Positions 1-5,747 of a stretch of 11,215 bases of DNA are shown here, in pieces. Made by a program: the position numbers and the translations under genes. The stretch spans positions 5,139 to 16,353 of the forward strand of contig PKWD01000058.1 of NCBI GenBank assembly GCA_003131945.1, in the 5' to 3' direction. Source of the stretch: Acidimicrobiaceae bacterium (GTDB lineage: Bacteria; Actinomycetota; Acidimicrobiia; Acidimicrobiales; UBA8190). The notes under the pieces were generated by a model. The model saw nothing but the letters and a program-made list of their open reading frames with translations. It made no database searches and had not been told where the DNA came from. Numbering within the stretch: the first letter of the stretch is position 1; each line of letters opens with the position of its first letter.

Positions 1-13
1 CCCCATCGTTCAT
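1..13 (-). CDS. Start of a minus-strand gene running off the left edge (5' fragment only)
   Basis: An ATG at 13-11 on the minus strand overlaps the TGA stop of the small ORF at 10-93 in an ATGA arrangement, typical of translationally coupled genes. Only four codons (M-N-D-G) are inside the window, so no function can be given. The call rests on the overlap alone. If the small upstream ORF is not translated, this start has little independent support. Confidence 0.25.
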
Positions 14-93
14 AGGAGCACGTGCCCGCCATCTTCGCCGTACTCAAGCGTGATGACGGTGGCTTCACCTACGAGAGATCTCGGACTCGTCAT
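10..93 (-). CDS. 27-residue small ORF with strong ribosome-binding site, coupled to next gene
   Basis: Reading the minus strand, AGGAG is followed by seven bases and then ATG at 93-91. The ORF encodes 27 residues: it begins MTSPRSLVGE, has a mixed Val/Thr/Leu/acidic middle and ends GGHVLL. Its TGA overlaps the ATG of the next minus-strand gene by the ATGA motif. It could be a genuine small protein, a leader ORF feeding ribosomes into the next gene, or the N-terminal piece of a frameshifted gene. No signal peptide, membrane segment or known domain is visible. Ribosome-binding site quality and stop/start coupling are the evidence; I do not recognise the family. Confidence 0.42.
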   Translation of the reverse strand: MTSPRSLVGEATVITLEYGEDGGHVLL

Positions 94-235
94 TCGATTT
101 CTCCTGCAACTGTGTCGCACCGGTTCGAAGTCCTCCGACTGCACATGTCGGCAGGGGCTGACGTCGGGCCAGGGGCGGTGTCGGGTTGGCCGGGTAGCGA
201 TCCCCGAGTCATGACACTCTGCTCTGACTCTCCTG

Positions 236-523
236 TTGGAGGACTCCAGATCACGGACCTTCGATCAGGGCCGGCAAGGAGGTCACACGATCGAATCAGT
301 ACATCTCCGCCAGAGCGATGCCGCTGGCGCTCCCCTCGTCGATGTGGGCGGATTCGTCGATGTTCGGAACCGCTACGTCGGCACTTGGAGCGACGGGTTC
401 GAGGTGGCGGAGCATGTTGATCGGGGCTGTCTCATCCGAAGGCTCTCGGATGGAAGCGTCCTCCCTGACGTGTTTCAATGGAGTGAGATCCGTCGCGCAT
501 CCCGGGCGCGAAATGTCGTATGA
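236..523 (+). CDS. Small unknown protein (77-95 residues), start uncertain
   Basis: The frame is open from a TTG at 236 to TGA at 521-523 and gives at most 95 residues. The C-terminal half looks like a real folded protein: a segment GFVDVRNRYVGTWSDGFEVA is followed by a charged stretch and RRLSDGSVLPDVF. That is an aromatic/Val-rich, glycine-punctuated, probably all-beta pattern reminiscent of short conserved hypothetical proteins of actinobacteria; I cannot name a family. The first 18 codons are less convincing. TTG 236 has no clear ribosome-binding site, whereas a perfect AAGGAGGT (276-283) lies six bases before an in-frame ATC at 290. A GTG at 344 is a third option without a ribosome-binding site. 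It lies convergent with the J-domain-like gene 52 bp downstream. Confidence 0.55.
   Translation: MEDSRSRTFDQGRQGGHTIESVHLRQSDAAGAPLVDVGGFVDVRNRYVGTWSDGFEVAEHVDRGCLIRRLSDGSVLPDVFQWSEIRRASRARNVV
276..283 (+). promoter_or_regulatory. Consensus Shine-Dalgarno (AAGGAGGT) in front of an ATC codon
   Basis: AAGGAGGT is the full anti-16S complement and is the strongest ribosome-binding site I found in the window. The codon at ideal distance (six bases after the T) is ATC at 290-292, in frame with the small gene ending at 523. Either ATC is used as a rare start, an ancestral ATG or GTG has mutated, or the site serves internal initiation. The match is direct; its use is inference. Confidence 0.5.
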
Positions 524-575
524 CCGAGAACATCGCTAACCGGTGTCGGTCGTGCGATCTCCCCGGCGCCTGGCG

Positions 576-872
576 TTACAGTCTTAGCTCGAGCGGCCTG
601 GGCGTCTCAGCCCGAGCTATCAGCGTGACGTAGGCCGCGTTGATGGCGGCGTCAACCACGGTCTTTCCGCCCGTGTCGGGACGCACCTCCATCTTCCGAC
701 GACGCCAGGCGCTCTGCAGTTCGTGGTTTGTATAGGTGACTCGGGGATCCAGGTCGAGCGCGATGAGCATAAGGGCACGCTCGATCGGTCGAAGTTTGTG
801 TTGCTGACCCTCGACCGGTCTCAGTTGACGTTGCTGTCCGGCTCTTAGCTTTGACGACCTTCGGTTTGTCAA
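576..872 (-). CDS. Small DnaJ-like (degenerate J-domain) protein
   Basis: This is a 98-residue protein if translation begins at TTG 872, preceded by an AGAGGAGGAG purine-rich site a few bases upstream. Longer in-frame starts reach 1076, but they would run through the divergent regulatory region and show poor codon character. Residues 35-88 resemble a J-domain: a hydrophobic helix and LDLDP turn (35-43), an ELQSAWRRRK helix (51-60), a loop with RPDTGG (64-69), and a third helix AINAAYVTLI (76-85). Canonical J-proteins have HPD in the loop to stimulate Hsp70 ATPase; here His is Arg, so standard DnaK stimulation is doubtful. Residues 12-31 are a two-fold repeat (GQQRQLRPVE, GQQHKLRPIE). The bases at the proposed start also spell TTGACA, which could be a -35 box instead; the start is therefore uncertain. 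Confidence 0.6.
   Translation of the reverse strand: MTNRRSSKLRAGQQRQLRPVEGQQHKLRPIERALMLIALDLDPRVTYTNHELQSAWRRRKMEVRPDTGGKTVVDAAINAAYVTLIARAETPRPLELRL
780..839 (-). repeat. 30-nt imperfect tandem duplication inside the J-like gene
   Basis: Two adjacent 30-nt units (839-810 and 809-780, minus strand) match at 23 of 30 positions by my count. They encode GQQRQLRPVE and GQQHKLRPIE. Differences are conservative (R/H, Q/K, V/I) and the unit is a whole number of codons, so the duplication keeps the frame. Confidence 0.7.
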
Positions 873-1103
873 CTCTCCTCCTCTGTCGGTTCTCCTCACC
901 GACCGCGCCTCGCCGCTTAGAACGTTCGGCACGTAGCGGTGAGGGGAAGAGCGGGATTTCACCCAAGTGAAAGCACCTGATATCCCGTGAATCAGCCCCT
1001 GACGACACGCCTCCACCCATGAATATGCGTTCCGCAAGAGGCGATTTAGGTATGTCGTAGACCGTGTTATCACCACGTACCAACGGAGAATGAGGCCGAT
1101 AGC
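873..1103. promoter_or_regulatory. Divergent intergenic region with a TTTCAC-CCAA-GTGAAA palindrome
   Basis: This 231-bp gap separates the J-like gene (minus) from the response-regulator gene (plus) and should hold both promoters. A 16-nt inverted repeat with 6-base arms and a 4-base centre lies at 957-972, which is a plausible operator shape. I could not identify convincing -35/-10 pairs for either gene. Inverted repeats this short occur by chance, so the operator role is only a suggestion. Confidence 0.3.
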
Positions 1104-1841
1104 ATGGTGGACGTGTTGGACGGCTCAGCTGGGTCACTTGCTGGTCGATCAGATGGCCAGTTGCGAGTGCTCATTGTCGATGACCACGAAGTGCAGCGCG
1201 TCGGAACACGGCAGGTTCTCGAGACGACCGATGACATCGTCGTAGTCGGAGAGGCCAGCGGCGGAAATGCCGCCATCGCCATGGCTGGCGAAGTTCGCCC
1301 GGACATTGCCCTCGTTGATCTCCGGTTACCCGATCGCAATGGAATTGACGTAGCCCGCGAGCTTGCTGTCCACCATCGCTCCACGCGGGTCGTGATCCTT
1401 TCTGCTTACGACGATGACATCCTGGTGCGCGGCGCGCTGGAGGCAGGGGTGGCCGGGTATCTGCTGAAAACGTTGCCACGCAAAGAGCTCATTCGGGCCG
1501 TCCGAGCCGCCAGCCTGGGAATTACGGTGCTCGACCCCGCCGTGTCGGCACGTTGGGACCATTTGCGGAAGTGCGAGAACGTCGCCATTTCGGCCCATCT
1601 CACCCTGCGGGAACGGCAGATAGTTGCCCTGGTGGGTGAAGGCCTCGCCAACAAGGCGATTGCGGCCCACCTCGGAGTCAGCGTCCGAACGGTGGAAGGA
1701 CACATGAACCACGTATTCGCCAAGCTCGGCCTCGAGACGCGCACCGAATTGGTCCGTTTTGCCCTGACCAACGGGCTCGCCAGGCCGGACGCGTCAGAAG
1801 GGGACCTATCAGAGCGCGAGCTGTCAAAGCTCGACGAGTAA
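1104..1841 (+). CDS. NarL/LuxR-family DNA-binding response regulator (orphan)
   Basis: The protein has 245 residues. Residues about 20-140 form a receiver domain: acidic pair D26-D27 in LIVDDHE, phospho-acceptor D72 in ALVDLRLPDRNG, switch S100 and conserved K122 in the GYLLKT segment. Residues about 165-223 are a LuxR-type helix-turn-helix (LTLRERQIVALVGEGLANKA, then VSVRTVEGHMNHVFAKL). It is a cytoplasmic transcription factor expected to dimerise on DNA after phosphorylation. Start: ATG 1104 with GGAGAA at 1085-1090, a rather long spacing; the second codon is GTG. About 20 residues precede the receiver, slightly long for the family. No histidine kinase lies within the window, so its partner is elsewhere. 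Targets are unknown; the Ig-repeat gene downstream and the divergent J-like gene are natural candidates. Confidence 0.93.
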   Translation: MVDVLDGSAGSLAGRSDGQLRVLIVDDHEVQRVGTRQVLETTDDIVVVGEASGGNAAIAMAGEVRPDIALVDLRLPDRNGIDVARELAVHHRSTRVVILSAYDDDILVRGALEAGVAGYLLKTLPRKELIRAVRAASLGITVLDPAVSARWDHLRKCENVAISAHLTLRERQIVALVGEGLANKAIAAHLGVSVRTVEGHMNHVFAKLGLETRTELVRFALTNGLARPDASEGDLSERELSKLDE

Positions 1842-2061
1842 AACTCCGACCCCCTTAGTCCAGAGCCCAGGGCATAGGACCTTGTCTGCGTGACAGGTGG
1901 AATCACCTACAACGAGCAGGTAGTTCTTCCGTTGTGAGTACCTGCTTCGGATCAGAAACTTTGGGTGGGTGTCACATCCCATGCGATCCGCTCGTGACAG
2001 TTGTTTTGAGAAGTCTCGGCGGGCTCTCAGACAGCATGCAACGGTGTAAGGGGTTGAGACA
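1842..2061 (+). promoter_or_regulatory. 220-bp leader of the Ig-repeat gene with overlapping complementary segments
   Basis: No gene is seen here. A hairpin AGGTG-GAAT-CACCT lies at 1895-1908. AGCAGGTA (1915-1922) pairs with TACCTGCT (1939-1946). ACAACG (1909-1914) pairs with CGTTGT (1930-1935), which sits inside the loop of the previous stem, giving an A-B-A'-B' pseudoknot order. TGTCAC (1970-1975) is complementary both to GTGACA upstream (1890-1895) and to GTGACA downstream (1994-1999). This could be a structured 5' leader with alternative pairing or a set of protein operators. It matches no riboswitch class that I recognise. No clear promoter was found. Confidence 0.3.
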
Positions 2062-3264
2062 TTGAGCCAGCGCAGGCGGGTGTCCTGGTGGGGCGGGGCG
2101 ACGCGTCTGCTCTCCGCTCTTCTCATCACCGGGTTGCTCAGCTCGGTCCTGGCCCAATCATCAGAAGCTCTCGGGTTGCCGATCCTGATTTCGATCACCG
2201 TGTCGCCGGCAGTGGGCTCCATCGGGGTCGGCCAGACCGAGCAGTACACGGCCACAGGCATCTATGCCGACCTGAGCACCAAGAACCTGACCGACAGCGT
2301 GACGTGGGCAACGTCGAAGAAGGCGACGGCGACCGTCTCCTCCCAGGGGCTGGCCACCGGTGACGCCACGGGTGCGGTCACCATCACCGCCACCGACGCG
2401 TCGACGAAGATCTCGGGGACGGCCGCACTTACTGTCACTCCTGCCGTCCTGGTGGCCATCGTCGTCTCGCCACCTGTCGGTTCCATCGCCGCCGGTCAGA
2501 CTGAGCAATTCACGGCCACCGGCACATACTCCGACCTGAGCACCCAGAACCTGACCGACAGTGTCACCTGGTCGTCGTCCGAAGCGGGCACGGCCACGGT
2601 CTCGTCCACCGGACTGGCCACCGGTGTGGCCAACGGGGTGGTCACCATCACCGCCACCGACCCATCGACGGACATCCCCGGAACGGCCGCCTTGACCGTC
2701 CTACCCGCTGTACTGGTGGCCATCACGGTGACGCCACCGGTGGGCGTCATCGGCATCGGCAGGACCGAGCAGTTCACAGCGACCGGCCTTTATTCCAACC
2801 TCAGCACGCAGAATCTGACTGACAGCGTCACCTGGTCTTCGTCCAACACGGCCACAGGCACAGTTTCCGCCACGGGTCTCGCTACCGGCGTCGCCGCCGG
2901 TGCGGCCACCGTCACCGCCACGGACACGTCGACGGAGATCCCCGGAACGGCCGTGCTGACCGTCGGTGTGTCACTGACTGCGGTCACGATGACTCCGTCC
3001 ACGGGAGCCAAAAGGACGCCTGTCAGCTTCTCCGGCGTGGGCTTCACCCCTGGGAAGATCGTCACGGTGACCTACATGTCCGGCAAGAAGAGGCCAAAGA
3101 AGGCCAAGACCGTGTTGTGCACGGCCATCGTGGCGATTGACGGGACCTTCTCCTGCCCCGCCATGATCCCACGGAGGGGCAAGGGGGGAGCACTGGGCCA
3201 GAAGTCCATCGTGGCCACCGATTCCGGTGGTGCGCAGGCGACGGCGACGTTCACGCTCACATAG
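2062..3264 (+). CDS. Secreted protein with three bacterial Ig-like (Big_2-type) repeats
   Basis: The protein has 400 residues and starts at TTG 2062, with AAGGGG eight bases upstream. An N-terminal Sec-type signal is clear: basic start (QRRR), hydrophobic core about 14-31, likely cleavage around residues 31-37. Residues 43-130, 131-218 and 219-305 are three repeats of about 88 residues. Each holds a TVSP-like strand, a GQTEQFTATG segment, an NLTDSVTW segment, GLATG and TITATD, which is the pattern of Big_2 Ig-like domains. The last about 95 residues form another beta-rich module with SGVGFTPGKIVTVTY, a basic KKRPKKAK patch and two cysteines (in VLC and FSC) that could form a disulfide. No LPXTG, membrane anchor or enzyme domain is visible, so it is probably a released or wall-associated structural or adhesive protein. 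Such domains commonly act in surface binding; the ligand is unknown. Confidence 0.85.
   Translation: MSQRRRVSWWGGATRLLSALLITGLLSSVLAQSSEALGLPILISITVSPAVGSIGVGQTEQYTATGIYADLSTKNLTDSVTWATSKKATATVSSQGLATGDATGAVTITATDASTKISGTAALTVTPAVLVAIVVSPPVGSIAAGQTEQFTATGTYSDLSTQNLTDSVTWSSSEAGTATVSSTGLATGVANGVVTITATDPSTDIPGTAALTVLPAVLVAITVTPPVGVIGIGRTEQFTATGLYSNLSTQNLTDSVTWSSSNTATGTVSATGLATGVAAGAATVTATDTSTEIPGTAVLTVGVSLTAVTMTPSTGAKRTPVSFSGVGFTPGKIVTVTYMSGKKRPKKAKTVLCTAIVAIDGTFSCPAMIPRRGKGGALGQKSIVATDSGGAQATATFTLT
2188..2976 (+). repeat. Three 264-bp tandem units encoding the Ig-like domains
   Basis: Units begin near 2188, 2452 and 2716, a period of 264 bp (88 codons). Protein identity between units 2 and 3 is high, while the DNA differs at many third positions. 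For example, the STQNLTDSVTW segments are the same protein sequence with several synonymous changes. The duplications are therefore not very recent. Confidence 0.85.
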
Positions 3265-3294
3265 CTGAGACTCGTTCTCCCGCCGAACATGTCG

Positions 3295-4797
3295 TCATCG
3301 GCCGCTCCGACGTCGTACGTCCTCACGGAGTTCGCCCTTAGCGATCTTGCCGCCCGATGACCGGGGGAGCGAGTCGACGACGATCAGCCGCTCTGGGAAC
3401 CACTCTTTTGTCACTCCCCTCGAGGAGAGATGGTCGGTGAGATCGCCGAGAGTCAACCCCTCCCAACCCGGCCGCACCTCGACGTAGGCGCACACCCTCT
3501 CGCCGAAGACATCGTCGGGCATCGCTACCGCGGCCACCATCGCCACCCCGGGGTGGGTGCCCACTTCGGCCTCGACCGTTGGCGCGCTGATGTTCTTTCC
3601 GCCACGAATGATGATGTCGGAGGTGCGACCCACGACGGTGAGATAGCCGTTCTCATCGATCTCGACAAGGTCTCCCATCAACATCCAACCGTCGGGGGTC
3701 ACCAGCCGCCGGTTGGCTTCGTCATCGTCGTAGTACCCGAGGCATGTGGCCGGCCCCCGGCATCCCGGGATACCGGGAAGCCCGCGCCCCGAGATGTCAG
3801 ATCCGTCGGTGTCGAAGAGCCGTACATGCATGTCCTCGATGACGCGACCGGCCGTCCGTAGGCGGCGCTCACGGGTGTCGGACACCGTCGTCCGGGACAG
3901 GGCGCCGGTCTCATTGGACCCGTAGAACTGAAGCACAGTGGCACCGAACCGGTCCTCGAACTCGGCGGCCCTCTCGTAGGGAACCGCCTCGCCACCTGTG
4001 AACATGCATCGGAGCGACGAGAGGTCCCGGGGCCGGACCTGCTGCTCGTTGAGCAACATGATGAACTGGGTGCTGACGCAGGCCAGCACCGTCACGCGAT
4101 ACCGCTCGATCAGATCGAGGGCGGCGCCGGCATCGAACCGGTCCGTGAGCACCGTCGGACAGCCCAGGATCGCCGGGGTGAAATGGGCGGTCCAGAGGCC
4201 GAATCCGAACGGCGTCGGGATGGCGGAGAAGAAGACCTCTTCGTCGGTGAGAGAAGCCGCGTCCACCGCCCAAGGGTGGTACGCGAACCACCGGCGCTGG
4301 GTGTGCATGACGCATTTGGGAAGACCCGTCGTCCCTGACGTGGAGTTGAGCAGGAACAGGTCGTCGGGACCGAGAGCACCACTCGGAGAAACGGACCGGC
4401 GCCTCAGGACGCCGACGTCGACGGGAACTGTCAGCCCCCGAATGCCGCCCAGTTCCGTCGTCAGCTCGTCCCGACTGCCCTTCTCGGTGACGAGCAAGGA
4501 AGCACCCGTCTTGACCACAAGGTGCTTGATCTCCCGGATCCCGGCGCGAAAGCCGATTCCGACCACGACCGCCCCGATCCGCTCGGCGCCGACGAACGCG
4601 GCGTGAACACCGGGACCGTCGGGCATGACCACCGCCACGCGGTCCCCCCGCTCCACTCCGGCATCGACAAGGTGGGTGGACACCCGGTCGGCCGACTCGT
4701 GATAGTCCGCCCAGGTCATCGTGGTGGACGAAGTCAAAAAGGCCGGCCGCGCCCCGTGGGCGGTGGCGTGAGCGCGGACACATGCGCCGACGGTCAT
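3295..4797 (-). CDS. Acyl-CoA synthetase / AMP-dependent ligase (ANL superfamily)
   Basis: The protein has 500 residues from ATG 4797; a GTG at 4845 would add 16 residues and overlap the upstream gene by 31 bp. The ATG is preferred because family members usually begin close to this MTVGACVRAH segment. It adenylates a carboxylic acid with ATP and transfers the acyl group to CoA. Motifs: phosphate-binding loop STSGTTGLPKCV (152-163), YGSNETG (292-298), GDL (376-378) with D376, GYLTVVGRTSD (384-394), GGKNIS (399-404) and catalytic lysine K484 in SSGGKIAKGEL. The usual Gly after PK in the loop is Cys162. Length and motifs are complete. It is the last gene of a three-gene operon, 17 nt after the lyase stop. 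The substrate is unknown; a medium-chain, alicyclic or aromatic acid is possible. It ends convergent with the Ig-repeat gene across 30 bp. Confidence 0.93.
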   Translation of the reverse strand: MTVGACVRAHATAHGARPAFLTSSTTMTWADYHESADRVSTHLVDAGVERGDRVAVVMPDGPGVHAAFVGAERIGAVVVGIGFRAGIREIKHLVVKTGASLLVTEKGSRDELTTELGGIRGLTVPVDVGVLRRRSVSPSGALGPDDLFLLNSTSGTTGLPKCVMHTQRRWFAYHPWAVDAASLTDEEVFFSAIPTPFGFGLWTAHFTPAILGCPTVLTDRFDAGAALDLIERYRVTVLACVSTQFIMLLNEQQVRPRDLSSLRCMFTGGEAVPYERAAEFEDRFGATVLQFYGSNETGALSRTTVSDTRERRLRTAGRVIEDMHVRLFDTDGSDISGRGLPGIPGCRGPATCLGYYDDDEANRRLVTPDGWMLMGDLVEIDENGYLTVVGRTSDIIIRGGKNISAPTVEAEVGTHPGVAMVAAVAMPDDVFGERVCAYVEVRPGWEGLTLGDLTDHLSSRGVTKEWFPERLIVVDSLPRSSGGKIAKGELREDVRRRSGR

Positions 4798-4814
4798 GTC
4801 ACCCGCGGCAGTCG

Positions 4815-5747
4815 TCACGGAACGAGGCCGAGCCCCCGTGCCCACTCGAGGTTCAGACGAGCCGAACCCACGTGGGCGATGTGCACGATGTGACCTTCAC
4901 CCTGATTCGCATCCCCATGCACGGCGCGGTTCCCTGTCCGTTCGGCCTCCTCGGCCAGTCGTTCCAGCTCCTGCCAGTAGGAGATCTCCTCGATGGTCGG
5001 GGAAAAGACCTCGTGCACGATGGGGATATGTATCGGGTCACCGATCATCATCCCGTAGTAACCGAGGTCGCGCAGATGCGTACACCAGGTCCGCAGGCCC
5101 GACTCGTCGGTGCGGGCTCCACCCCACATGCCGCTGATGGGGTAGCGGATGCCGGCGGCACGTGCGTCGATGAGCACCTTCGACCGCAGGAACAGGGTCT
5201 CGTCCCCCTCGGCCGTCCACCGGTAGCCGATGGCCTGATGGATGTCACCGAACCTGGAGATGGCACCGCCCATGTACGTCACGCGAGATGACGCCACGGC
5301 GATCTCGTAGGCGAGACGGAGGGCCTGCGCCGTCTCGAGGATCGGATACACCATTGTCGATCCGGCGGGCCGATCGAGATCGACCTCCATGCAGCCGAGC
5401 AGGGCATCGATGGCGTGGATATCGGCGGGGCCGTCGACCTTGGGGACGAGCACGCCGGCCAAGCGCTCACCCATCACGGCCCGAAGATCCTTCAGGGTCT
5501 GGCCCGTTGCCGGTGGTTGAACACGGGCGAAGATGAGGGGCTCTCCGGTGGTCCCCGGCCCGTCGAGCAGAGCACGCACATCCCGCCGGGCGCTCTGACG
5601 CTCGGATTCCGGGAAAGGAGTCCGGGGCTCCTCGAGGTCGATGACGATCGAGTCGGCGCCCGACGCCAGGCCACGTTCGATGTCCGCCGTTTGATCACCG
5701 GCGCAGAAAAGCACGGTGCGCAGCGGACGGGGGGCACGGGTATCCAT
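4815..5747 (-). CDS. HpcH/HpaI aldolase / citrate-lyase beta (CitE-like) family protein
   Basis: The protein has 310 residues from ATG 5747. That ATG shares its A with the TGA of the upstream gene (TGATG), and a GTG three bases earlier would give a GTGA overlap. GGGGA six bases before the ATG fits as ribosome-binding site. TIM-barrel CoA-ester lyase features: DSIVIDLEEP (32-41), an arginine in IFARVQ (R75) expected to contact CoA or the carboxylate, VPKVDGPADI (101-110), PILETAQAL (135-143) with E138, and SRFGDIHQAIG (164-174) with D168. Glu and Asp at these two sites bind Mg2+ in the family. Members cleave or form C-C bonds of citryl-, malyl- or hydroxyacyl-CoA type substrates. The longer C-terminal half, with GMWGGARTDE and HEVFSP, fits an actinobacterial subgroup. 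Translational coupling to its neighbours places it in the same pathway. Confidence 0.87.
   Translation of the reverse strand: MDTRAPRPLRTVLFCAGDQTADIERGLASGADSIVIDLEEPRTPFPESERQSARRDVRALLDGPGTTGEPLIFARVQPPATGQTLKDLRAVMGERLAGVLVPKVDGPADIHAIDALLGCMEVDLDRPAGSTMVYPILETAQALRLAYEIAVASSRVTYMGGAISRFGDIHQAIGYRWTAEGDETLFLRSKVLIDARAAGIRYPISGMWGGARTDESGLRTWCTHLRDLGYYGMMIGDPIHIPIVHEVFSPTIEEISYWQELERLAEEAERTGNRAVHGDANQGEGHIVHIAHVGSARLNLEWARGLGLVP

Noticed and set aside
119..136. GGTTCGAAGTCC resembling a tRNA T-arm
   Set aside because: Flanking bases do not form the T-stem and no anticodon, D or acceptor arms are found on either strand.
22..420. 132-residue plus-strand frame
   Set aside because: Low-complexity Arg/Ser/Pro-rich content typical of an off-frame reading; it conflicts with the better-supported frame ending at 523 and the small minus ORF.
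522..551. GACCGA ... TCGGTC inverted repeat between the convergent genes, considered as terminator
   Set aside because: Six-base arms with an 18-base loop and no T-run; too weak to call.
873..1076. Long N-terminal extension of the J-like protein
   Set aside because: No ribosome-binding site or family-like sequence, and it would consume the divergent regulatory region; TTG 872 with a purine-rich upstream site is better.
2188..2976. Regular repeats considered as CRISPR or satellite DNA
   Set aside because: The 264-bp units are fully coding and encode Ig-like domains; there is no short identical repeat with unique spacers.
3296..4783. Several long overlapping frames on both strands within the CoA ligase region
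   Set aside because: They are shadows of the ligase gene in GC-rich DNA, rich in Arg/Pro/Gly and without domain motifs.
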